DNA from: Ruminiclostridium sp.
GTDB taxonomy: Bacteria; Bacillota; Clostridia; DSM-8532
DNA length: 12,415 nucleotides
NCBI GenBank assembly: GCA_003535195.1
Contig: DOHN01000202.1
Location: forward strand, 31,413-43,827
Direction of reading: 5' to 3'
Within the stretch, counting starts at the first letter, position 1; every line of letters begins with the position of its first letter. Shown one piece after another: positions 7,056 through 12,415 of this stretch. Position numbers and translations under genes: made by a program. The notes under the pieces were generated by a model. That model searched no databases. It saw only the letters and a list, made by a program, of their open reading frames with translations, and was not told the DNA's origin.

Positions 7056-7084
7056 TTGACAAAATTCAAATATGAGAGTAGTAT
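7056..7084 (+). promoter_or_regulatory. Promoter of the transketolase operon
   Basis: TTGACA at 7056-7061 and TAGTAT at 7079-7084 are spaced by 17 nt. With the following TT and the palindrome about 15 bases on, this copies the SDR promoter at 4819-4847. The start point would be near 7091, leaving a leader of about 180 nt. Confidence 0.8.
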
Positions 7085-7098
7085 TTTAATTGAACATG

Positions 7099-7109
7099 TT
7101 GTAATACAA
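7099..7109. promoter_or_regulatory. GntR-type operator 4 (transketolase promoter)
   Basis: TTGTAATACAA is a perfect 5-1-5 inverted repeat matching TNGTNNNACNA. It differs from operator 2 only at the central base, in the same position relative to its promoter (one base further from the -35 box). Confidence 0.75.
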
Positions 7110-7179
7110 CTTCTAAACTCTAACTATGGATACCTTTAAGTTTAAGGAGACCAGTGCACCCTAACCAATAAGGAACTTC

Positions 7180-7221
7180 ATGGCCGGCTTATATTTTCCG
7201 GACGGCCATTTAAAGCATTTT
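7180..7221 (+). promoter_or_regulatory. Leader hairpin with T-run, possible attenuator
   Basis: ATGGCCG (7180-7186) and CGGCCAT (7203-7209) are perfect 7-bp arms around a 16-nt loop, and a run of six T (7216-7221) follows a few bases later. It lies in the transketolase mRNA leader, between operator 4 and the gene. An ATG preceded by AAGGA sits at the 5' foot of the stem, in frame with the gene. It may act as an attenuator, but the gap between stem and T-run makes it a poor terminator. Confidence 0.3.
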
Positions 7222-7272
7222 TTATCTACTTCAGAAAGCTTAATGATTACAATAAAAATAAGGAGTGATTTC

Positions 7273-8109
7273 ATGACGCCTAAGCAAAAACAGGAAATTC
7301 AGGAAAAAGCCAAAACATTGCGTCACCATATAGTGGATATGGTCGGCTGTGATGGAAGAGTAGGCCATCTGGGAGGCTCCATGTCAATGGCCGACATTGT
7401 TGCCTCGCTGTACTTTTACAAAATGAAGGTAAACCCGGCTGATCCTTATATGAAGGATAGAGATCGTTTTGTTCTCAGCAAGGGACATGCGGTTCTGGTG
7501 CAATATGCCGCACTTGCCGAACTGGGCTTTTTCCCCAAAGAGGAATTAGTGAAAGTAAAAAGCTGCGGTGCTATGCTGCAGGGGCATCCTGATATGACAA
7601 AAACCCCGGGCCTTGAAGCCAACACCGGTTCATTGGGCATGGGCCTTTCATTGGGACTGGGCATGGCATTGGGTTTGAAGCAGGATAAAATTGACCGGAA
7701 AGTATACGTCGGCATCGGCGACGGTGAGCTTATGGAAGGCCAGATCTGGGAAGCTGCCATGGCGGCAGTCAACTATAAATCCGATAATCTTGTGGCTATT
7801 GTCGACAGGAACCGCCTCCAGGCAACCGGCCCGGTCGCAGAACGTATGGATTCAGGCTGCCCCATTGCGAAATTCAAGGCAGTCGGCTGGCATGTAATCG
7901 AAATTAATGGCCACGATGTTACTGAAATTTGCAATGCTCTTGACGAAGCAGACCAGGTTAAGGGTAAACCCATTGCAATCATTGCTAACACCGTCAAGGG
8001 CAAAGGTGTTTCGTTTGCAGAGAATCAGGTAGCGTTCCACAACGGTCCGCTCACCCCTGAACAGTACGAACAAGCCCATAAAGATATCGACAGCTGCGTC
8101 TGTCAGTGA
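7273..8109 (+). CDS. Transketolase, N-terminal (TPP-binding) subunit
   Basis: This is the 278-residue first half of a split transketolase, which moves a two-carbon ketol unit from a ketose to an aldose with thiamine diphosphate. The diphosphate-binding motif runs from GDGELMEGQ at 149-157 to VAIVDRN at 174-180. Histidines expected in the active site lie in GHLGGSMS (31-38), SKGHAV (69-74) and LQGHPD (103-108). Length is normal for split N subunits. The frame is open from an ATG at 7180, but the AGGAG at 7261-7265 lies 7 nt before the ATG at 7273, and the longer form would add 31 residues unlike the family. It is the first gene of the operon and is followed after 13 bp by the C subunit. The operon context points to a dedicated catabolic enzyme rather than the housekeeping pentose phosphate one, which is inference. 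Confidence 0.93.
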   Translation: MTPKQKQEIQEKAKTLRHHIVDMVGCDGRVGHLGGSMSMADIVASLYFYKMKVNPADPYMKDRDRFVLSKGHAVLVQYAALAELGFFPKEELVKVKSCGAMLQGHPDMTKTPGLEANTGSLGMGLSLGLGMALGLKQDKIDRKVYVGIGDGELMEGQIWEAAMAAVNYKSDNLVAIVDRNRLQATGPVAERMDSGCPIAKFKAVGWHVIEINGHDVTEICNALDEADQVKGKPIAIIANTVKGKGVSFAENQVAFHNGPLTPEQYEQAHKDIDSCVCQ

Positions 8110-8122
8110 GGAGTGTGAGACT

Positions 8123-9052
8123 ATGATAAAAAGTCAACGTGTAGCCTATGGACAGGCATTGGTAGATTTAGGAGCAACCAATAAAGATATTGTTGTGTTG
8201 GAAGCCGACCTCGGAAAGTCCACAATGGGACATATGTTTGAACAGGCATACCCTGACCGTTTTTATGAGATGGGCATCGCTGAGGCTAATATGGCATCTG
8301 TTGCAGCCGGCCTTTCTCTGACAGGAAAAGTTCCCTTTATGGCATCCTTTGCTGTCTTCTGCCCCGGCAGATGCTATGATCAGATTCGCACGAATATCTG
8401 CATCCCTTCGTTAAATGTTAAGATCTGCGGTTCAAGCGCAGGATTATCCGATTACGGCGACGGTTCAACCCATCAGTCCGTAGATGATATTGCGCTTATG
8501 CGGGTACTGCCTAATATGCAGGTATTCTCACCCGTTGACGCCAACCAGACCAGAAAAGTCGTGGAATACATGGCATCAAACAAAGGCCCCATGTATATGA
8601 GAGTCAACCGCAATGACCTTCCCGTCTTAACCAGCGAAACAGAAGAATTTGTACCGGGTAAGGTTTATACAATGCGTGAAGGTAGGGATATCGCCGTATT
8701 TGCTACAGGCGTCATGGTATCCAAAGCCTTGGAAGCCGCTGAAACATTGAGCAAAGAGGGTATTGACGTGAAAGTCGTCAATGTGCCCAGCATTAAGCCC
8801 CTTGATGAAGCCGCTGTCCAAAAGATCTCCGGCTCCGTTAAAGCAATTGTCACAGCCGAAGAGCACAGCATTTACGGCGGGCTGGCCGATGCCATCGGGG
8901 CTGCTGTTTCAAAGAAATTAGCATGCAGGCAGGTGCGTGTGGGATTGGACGATACCTTCGGAACCTCCGGACAAAATTATGATGTACTGCTTGAAAAGTA
9001 CAACCTCACTGCAGATAGTGTGGCTGCGGCAGTTCGTGCAGCGCTTGCATAA
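8123..9052 (+). CDS. Transketolase, C-terminal subunit
   Basis: This is the 309-residue second half of the split transketolase, holding the pyrimidine-binding domain (about 1-165) and the C-terminal domain (about 185-309). EMGIAEANM contains the expected catalytic Glu55, and GDGSTHQSVDDIALMR (112-127) carries His117 and the conserved acidic pair. VFATGVMVSKALEA and VTAEEHSIYGGL are typical C-domain segments. The AGGAG before its ATG overlaps the stop codon of the N subunit (8109-8113, 9-nt gap), so the two are translationally linked and should be made in equal amounts. A stable hairpin follows, before the next gene. Confidence 0.93.
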   Translation: MIKSQRVAYGQALVDLGATNKDIVVLEADLGKSTMGHMFEQAYPDRFYEMGIAEANMASVAAGLSLTGKVPFMASFAVFCPGRCYDQIRTNICIPSLNVKICGSSAGLSDYGDGSTHQSVDDIALMRVLPNMQVFSPVDANQTRKVVEYMASNKGPMYMRVNRNDLPVLTSETEEFVPGKVYTMREGRDIAVFATGVMVSKALEAAETLSKEGIDVKVVNVPSIKPLDEAAVQKISGSVKAIVTAEEHSIYGGLADAIGAAVSKKLACRQVRVGLDDTFGTSGQNYDVLLEKYNLTADSVAAAVRAALA

Positions 9053-9127
9053 TATTTACTTTCGGAATGCGAGGTATATGAGTGCCTCAAAGATACATAT
9101 TTAAGACGTTTTCTATTTTTATTCAAT

Positions 9128-9168
9128 CACTTAAAGCGAAAGCCCGTTCCGGGTTTTCGCTTTAAGTG
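9128..9168 (+). terminator. Intercistronic 18-bp hairpin after the transketolase pair
   Basis: Arms 9128-9145 (CACTTAAAGCGAAAGCCC) and 9151-9168 pair in all 18 positions, one as a G-T wobble, around a 5-nt loop. The following sequence TTCTGTATATTT is only moderately T-rich, so it may be a partial terminator or an mRNA-stabilising hairpin. I see no clear promoter between it and the next gene. Confidence 0.65.
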
Positions 9169-9223
9169 TTCTGTATATTTACTGAATAAATCCATAGTTG
9201 TGAGCAAGAGAAAGGAAAACGAT

Positions 9224-10297
9224 ATGTATTCGATTGAAGACCGGCTTTTATTGCACAGAGAGTTTTGGGAAGGGAAAACTCAGAAGGCTCCCCTTGTCTC
9301 CTACCGGATCGGTGACTACTTTTTCAGCAACAAGTTCCAAGCGAACCTTCCCTTATTGGAAAAAGGCAAAGTGGTAACTCCCGATATGATCGATGTAGAG
9401 GCCTATCTGGAGGATTTTGACCGCATGTACGCCCAATGTGAGGAAATCGGGCAGACTGCATTTTTCACAGTAGAGCCTTGTGTAGGCTTTCCATGGATGG
9501 AGGCCATTCTCGGCTGCGACGTCATCGGCGGAGAAGTTGCTTTCATCTCCGATCCGAAGTTTGAATCGATAGAAGATCTGGAAGATCTGCACCTCGATAA
9601 AAATAATCCGTGGTATATAAAATACATTGAGTTCCTGGATAAATTGACCAGGCACGCAAAAGGCAGATATCCGGTGGGTCAGCCCATTATGAGAGGGGTC
9701 ACCGACACGGTGGGCGCACTCATCGGGCAGGAAGAAATGGCCTGCTCCCTTATTACCGATCCTGAGCTTACAGGTGAAATTTTCATGAAGGTTTCCAATG
9801 TGCAAAGGGCTGTTATAGAGGAACAGTACCGGCATATTCAGCCATTTCACGGTGGATATTCGGCAGGCTTCTACCACCTTTGGGCCCCCGGAAAATTCAT
9901 CTGGTATCAGGAGGATCTTTCCGCTTTGATGTCTCCTCCGCATTTTGATCAGTTCCTGCGGAAGACTGCCAATAATACATGCTCGGGCTATGACTATACA
10001 TTGCTTCATCTCCATCCGTCAAGCTTTTTCCACCTGGATAAAATACTTTCTATAAAAGGGCTGAAGGTCGTTGAGATCAACAAAGATGTCGGCGGACCAA
10101 GTATTACAGAAATGCTTTCCCAGTTCCGCCAGGTACTCGAAGCAGGCAAGCATCTTATGGTTTGGGGAGATCTCACAGAGGCTGAGGTGGATCTCATTCT
10201 GGGCAATTTGCCTTCCCGCCGTCTCTTCTTTAATATTATCGCTCCTACCGTCGATCGTGCCAGAGAAATCAATGAGCATATTCTAAAAGCGCAATAG
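9224..10297 (+). CDS. URO-D-fold protein (uroporphyrinogen decarboxylase / cobamide methyltransferase superfamily)
   Basis: This is a 357-residue member of the URO-D superfamily, which holds heme-pathway decarboxylases and zinc-dependent corrinoid methyltransferases such as MtaA, MtbA and CmuA. QEDLSALMSPPHF at 229-241 is the characteristic late-barrel segment, and VWGDLTEAEV and LFFNIIAPTVDRA follow near the end. Where MtaA/MtbA have a His-X-Cys zinc site, this protein has His262-Leu-His264 followed by PSSFFHLD, and no matching Cys is seen there. So it is not an obvious MtaA/MtbA-type enzyme, and its reaction is unknown. The frame opens with GTG at 9200, but AAAGGA lies about 7 nt before the ATG at 9224, which is chosen. 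It lies between the transketolase genes and the KduD-like gene. A role with the corrinoid protein at 818-1453 is possible but not shown. Confidence 0.82.
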   Translation: MYSIEDRLLLHREFWEGKTQKAPLVSYRIGDYFFSNKFQANLPLLEKGKVVTPDMIDVEAYLEDFDRMYAQCEEIGQTAFFTVEPCVGFPWMEAILGCDVIGGEVAFISDPKFESIEDLEDLHLDKNNPWYIKYIEFLDKLTRHAKGRYPVGQPIMRGVTDTVGALIGQEEMACSLITDPELTGEIFMKVSNVQRAVIEEQYRHIQPFHGGYSAGFYHLWAPGKFIWYQEDLSALMSPPHFDQFLRKTANNTCSGYDYTLLHLHPSSFFHLDKILSIKGLKVVEINKDVGGPSITEMLSQFRQVLEAGKHLMVWGDLTEAEVDLILGNLPSRRLFFNIIAPTVDRAREINEHILKAQ

Positions 10298-10378
10298 GGA
10301 TTTAAAATCTCTTTTCGGCGATATGCTTTCCGATACAAACAAGTTTATATTTCTTTATAATAAAGGGAGGAAAATTTG

Positions 10379-11137
10379 ATGAACTTATTTGATTTGCAAG
10401 GAAAAACCGCACTGGTTACGGGGGGTAACCGCGGTCTTGGATCCGGTATTGCGGAGGGCTTATGCGAAGCCGGAGCAAGAGTGGTGATCCTTTCATCCGG
10501 TGACAGTGTATTTGAGGCTGCAAAGAAATTTAATGGAAGAGGTTTGGATATTCAGGCGGTAAAATGCAATTTGGCAGATGAAACCAGTATTCAGGCCGCT
10601 TTTTCCAAAACCCTTGAGCTCTTGGGCGGAAGATTGGACATTCTTGTAAACAATGCCGGGATTCAGCGCAGGCACAAATGTGAGGAATTCCCTTTAAGTG
10701 ATTTTGACGAGGTCATCAAAGTAAACCTAAGAGCCGTATTCCAACTGTGCCAGCTGGCGGGCAGAGAAATGCTGAAAAATGGCGGGGGCAAAATTATTAA
10801 CCTGGCCTCCATGAATACCTATTTTGGAGGAATCACCATACCCGCTTACGCTTCCGCAAAGGGCGGCATCGGCCAATTGACAAGGGCTCTCGCCAATGAA
10901 TGGGCTTCCAAAGGCATTAACGTCAACGCTATTGCTCCCGGCTATATGGCAACCGAAATGAACATAAGGCTCATAGAGGATCCCAAGCGGAGCGAGGAAA
11001 TTTTAGGGCGAATCCCTGCAGGCCGCTGGGGGACCCCCGAGGATATGAAGGGTATTGCCATATTCCTTGCTTCTAAAGCATCTGATTATTTAAATGGAGC
11101 AATCATACCGGTAGACGGCGGATATTTGGGTAAGTAA
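10379..11137 (+). CDS. kduD: SDR-family oxidoreductase, 2-deoxy-D-gluconate 3-dehydrogenase (KduD)-like
   Basis: This 252-residue SDR is close to KduD, which in pectin and uronate catabolism reduces 2,5-diketo-3-deoxygluconate to 2-keto-3-deoxygluconate and can oxidise 2-deoxygluconate. KduD-like stretches are NNAGIQRR (91-98), KIINLASM (138-145), ANEWASKGINVNAIAPGYMA (172-191) and RIPAGRWGTPEDM (211-223). TGGNRGLG is at 14-21, and the catalytic Ser144, Tyr157 and Lys161 are present. Strand two ends in SSGDS without the acidic residue of the other two SDRs here, so cofactor choice may differ. A TTG one codon earlier is possible, but GGGAGG at 10365-10370 is 8 nt before the ATG at 10379. No KduI or KdgK gene is adjacent, so a pectin role is unproven and the symbol marks likeness, not function. 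Confidence 0.82.
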   Translation: MNLFDLQGKTALVTGGNRGLGSGIAEGLCEAGARVVILSSGDSVFEAAKKFNGRGLDIQAVKCNLADETSIQAAFSKTLELLGGRLDILVNNAGIQRRHKCEEFPLSDFDEVIKVNLRAVFQLCQLAGREMLKNGGGKIINLASMNTYFGGITIPAYASAKGGIGQLTRALANEWASKGINVNAIAPGYMATEMNIRLIEDPKRSEEILGRIPAGRWGTPEDMKGIAIFLASKASDYLNGAIIPVDGGYLGK

Positions 11138-11165
11138 CAGAGAGAGCAGAATTTAATTCATACTT

Positions 11166-11193
11166 GGAGGTAGTAAGGTTGAAAAAGAAGACC
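11166..11193 (+). pseudogene. 5' stub of a gene cut by the insertion sequence
   Basis: GGAGG at 11166-11170 is followed after 8 nt by TTG AAA AAG AAG ACC and then an immediate TAG. A perfect ribosome binding site with a lysine-rich start (MKKKT) is how secreted or lipoprotein genes often begin. It lies 41 bp after the KduD-like gene, in the same direction. Sequence after about 11193 appears to belong to the IS110-type element, so this looks like the operon's next gene, broken within its first codons. A transporter binding protein would suit a catabolic operon, but five residues cannot show that. Confidence 0.5.
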
Positions 11194-12415
11194 TAGCGAG
11201 GCCAGTTGAATTAATGGTATAGCAAACAGGCCATCATTTGGTGGCCACGAAAATTGAAAACTGAATATGACACAAAGTTAAGGTTATGCTGACTTAATCC
11301 TGTAACCTTGAAATTTGGCTAATTGTATTGCCTGCTCCACAGTAATCTCACGATTGATAGGGATAATGTCAGAGTTTCTGTAAAGCTCAGCATTGTATGG
11401 TTTATTTTTCTTCAACATGTTGTATAATGCTGTTAGAAGCATTCTTGCTATTGCAATGATTGCTTTCTTGTGACCGCGGCGCTTTCTTAATTGAAGGTAG
11501 CGGTTACGGATTTCAGGATGCTTTTCACTCTTTACCACAGAGTTAGCGCATTGGACTAAAAGTGGTTTGATGTAGCATCCGGCTTTGGAAACCCGGACAG
11601 ACTTTTTCTTCCCTGCGCTTTCATTGTTGGTAGGCGTAAGACCTGCCCAAGAGCATAAGTGCTTCGCCGAAGGAAAAGACTCCATATTAACACCAATCTC
11701 TGAAATTATTGTTATTGCAGAGAAGATGTTTTTAAAGGATGGAGCGGTTAGGATTAGGTCGAGTTTTTGCTGATAGGGACTGGCGAGCGCAAGAATCAGT
11801 TTTTCTAACTCTGTTCTCCGGGATTCCAAATCCTCAAAATGCTTTTTAATAATCTTTAATTTACCAGCCTGTTCCGGTGTAATATATCCGTCGACGGCGA
11901 GCTCTAATTCAGGGATTTTATCTTTCATAGAGCCATGAATTAAAGGTCCAATATCAAATGAAGTATCCAGAGGGTTTTCAAGAATCTTATCCAGAATTCT
12001 CTTAGAGCTTTTACCAAAAGTGTCCGTAGCAACGTTTCCCAATTGAATGTTGGAAACCGTGAGACAGTTTTGGAGGCGGTTCTTTTCACTGGACATAAAA
12101 CAGGTTAGTTTGTGACGATAGCGCATAAGGTCACGAAGCTGTCGAATATCAGCAGGGGGCATAAAGCTACCGGTGACAAGGTCATGCTTAAATAGGTCAG
12201 CAATCCATTTCGCATCTTTCTTGTCAGTCTTTTTGCCACGGATAGCCTTAACATACTTAGGATGTGCAAGTACAATCGAACAATCTTTTTCCAAGATGTT
12301 GTACACCGGAATCCAGTATTTACCCGTAGATTCCATGCAGACATCCTTACAATCAGATTCAAGCAGCCATTGTAACAGCTCTTTCAGACCTTTCGTGTAG
12401 GTAGAAAAGCGATGG
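11194..12415 (-). mobile_element. IS110-family insertion sequence (partial, one end visible)
   Basis: The element holds the transposase gene reading leftward and about 90 bases of non-coding end between its stop codon and the broken operon gene. That end has a hairpin (GGCCA...TGGCC, about 11231-11248, with inner pairs). IS110-type elements usually lack long terminal inverted repeats, and none is seen, so the junction near 11194 is placed by the interrupted reading frame and could be off by some bases. The other end, with the start of the transposase and any bridge RNA encoded upstream of it, lies outside the window. Confidence 0.65.
11284..12415 (-). CDS. IS110-family transposase (DEDD, bridge-RNA type; N-terminus cut by window edge)
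   Basis: The frame is open to the right edge. Codons before the first in-frame ATG (12336) read RFSTYTKGLKELLQWLLES and continue into MESTGKYWIPVYNILE, the typical IS110 order, so that ATG is internal. Visible catalytic elements of the DEDD RuvC-like domain are the Glu of ESTGKYW and the Asp residues of KTDKKDAKW; the first Asp lies outside. The C-terminal IS116/IS110/IS902 domain shows ISEIGVNMESFPSAKHLCSWAGLTP and NNESAGKKK...SKAG, where the nucleophilic serine of this group is expected. About 377 codons are visible, close to the full 400 or so. No frameshift or stop is seen, so the enzyme may be active. It points against the operon it interrupts. Confidence 0.93.
   Translation of the reverse strand, partial: HRFSTYTKGLKELLQWLLESDCKDVCMESTGKYWIPVYNILEKDCSIVLAHPKYVKAIRGKKTDKKDAKWIADLFKHDLVTGSFMPPADIRQLRDLMRYRHKLTCFMSSEKNRLQNCLTVSNIQLGNVATDTFGKSSKRILDKILENPLDTSFDIGPLIHGSMKDKIPELELAVDGYITPEQAGKLKIIKKHFEDLESRRTELEKLILALASPYQQKLDLILTAPSFKNIFSAITIISEIGVNMESFPSAKHLCSWAGLTPTNNESAGKKKSVRVSKAGCYIKPLLVQCANSVVKSEKHPEIRNRYLQLRKRRGHKKAIIAIARMLLTALYNMLKKNKPYNAELYRNSDIIPINREITVEQAIQLAKFQGYRIKSA

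Larger units (their letters stand above)
6796..7272. other. 477-bp non-coding region between GntR and transketolase genes
   Basis: No credible gene is seen: the open frames here are short and lack ribosome binding sites. The right part holds operators 3 and 4, the transketolase promoter and a leader hairpin. The left part (6796-6934) is a degraded-looking stretch with no recognisable product. Just right of operator 3, ACTATA at 6950-6955 mirrors the -10 box of the leftward promoter in the first control region, but no -35 box accompanies it, so a leftward promoter here seems to have decayed. Confidence 0.6.

Noticed and set aside
11138..11283. Bridge RNA gene of the IS110 element at its visible end
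   Set aside because: This end is downstream of the transposase; in IS110-group elements the bridge RNA lies upstream of the gene, which is outside the window. Only a short hairpin is visible here.
1..12415. CRISPR arrays, tRNA or rRNA genes
   Set aside because: I found no regularly spaced direct repeats and nothing resembling a tRNA cloverleaf or conserved rRNA segments by eye.

Overview
The window looks like a chromosomal accessory region from an anaerobic Firmicute, most likely of class Clostridia. This rests on strong GGAGG-type ribosome binding sites, AT-rich spacers with TTGACA/TATAAT promoters, intrinsic terminators, frequent TTG and GTG starts, a stand-alone corrinoid protein, a transketolase split into two polypeptides, and an IS110-family transposase. 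I assign no species. All family names come from reading the translations; no database search was run.

Layout, left to right. (1) Positions 3-581: the C-terminal part of a 2-oxoacid dehydrogenase E1 beta-type subunit, cut by the window edge and closed by a terminator. (2) 698-1534: a promoter and palindrome-rich leader, a 211-residue corrinoid (B12-binding) protein, and a terminator shared with the convergent gene. (3) 1549-2316, minus strand: a DeoR-family regulator. (4) 2376-4738, minus strand: an operon that reads, from its promoter, two collapsed gene relics, an SDR oxidoreductase and a sugar phosphate isomerase/epimerase-like TIM barrel, then a long-loop terminator. (5) 4819-5941, plus strand: a divergent gene for a second SDR (gluconate 5-dehydrogenase-like). 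(6) 6073-6795: a GntR/FadR-type regulator. (7) 7056-11193: an operon of transketolase N subunit, transketolase C subunit, an intercistronic hairpin, a URO-D-fold protein, a KduD-like SDR, and the first five codons of a further gene. (8) About 11194-12415, minus strand: an IS110-family element that interrupts that last gene and runs off the window.

The central finding is regulatory. Four 11-bp sites match the GntR/FadR-type operator pattern TNGTNNNACNA. They lie in two pairs, 4697/4861 and 6935/7099, and the start-to-start spacing is 164 bp in both. The right-hand member of each pair lies just downstream of a near-identical promoter (TTGACA, 17-nt spacer, TAGTAT). The left-hand member of the first pair overlaps the start point of a leftward promoter with two perfect consensus hexamers. 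The GntR gene lies between the two control regions. The simplest reading is a local regulon: one repressor controlling the leftward SDR/isomerase operon, the rightward SDR gene and the transketolase operon, through a duplicated control region and possibly a DNA loop.

Metabolically the set (three different SDRs, an isomerase-like protein, a two-subunit transketolase, a URO-D-fold protein and possibly the corrinoid protein) looks like a catabolic cluster for an unusual sugar or sugar acid: the alcohol is oxidised, isomerised, and cleaved by two-carbon transfer. The substrate cannot be read from sequence. The relics (one transaldolase-like, one beta-hydroxyacid dehydrogenase-like) and the insertion sequence suggest the locus is being remodelled.
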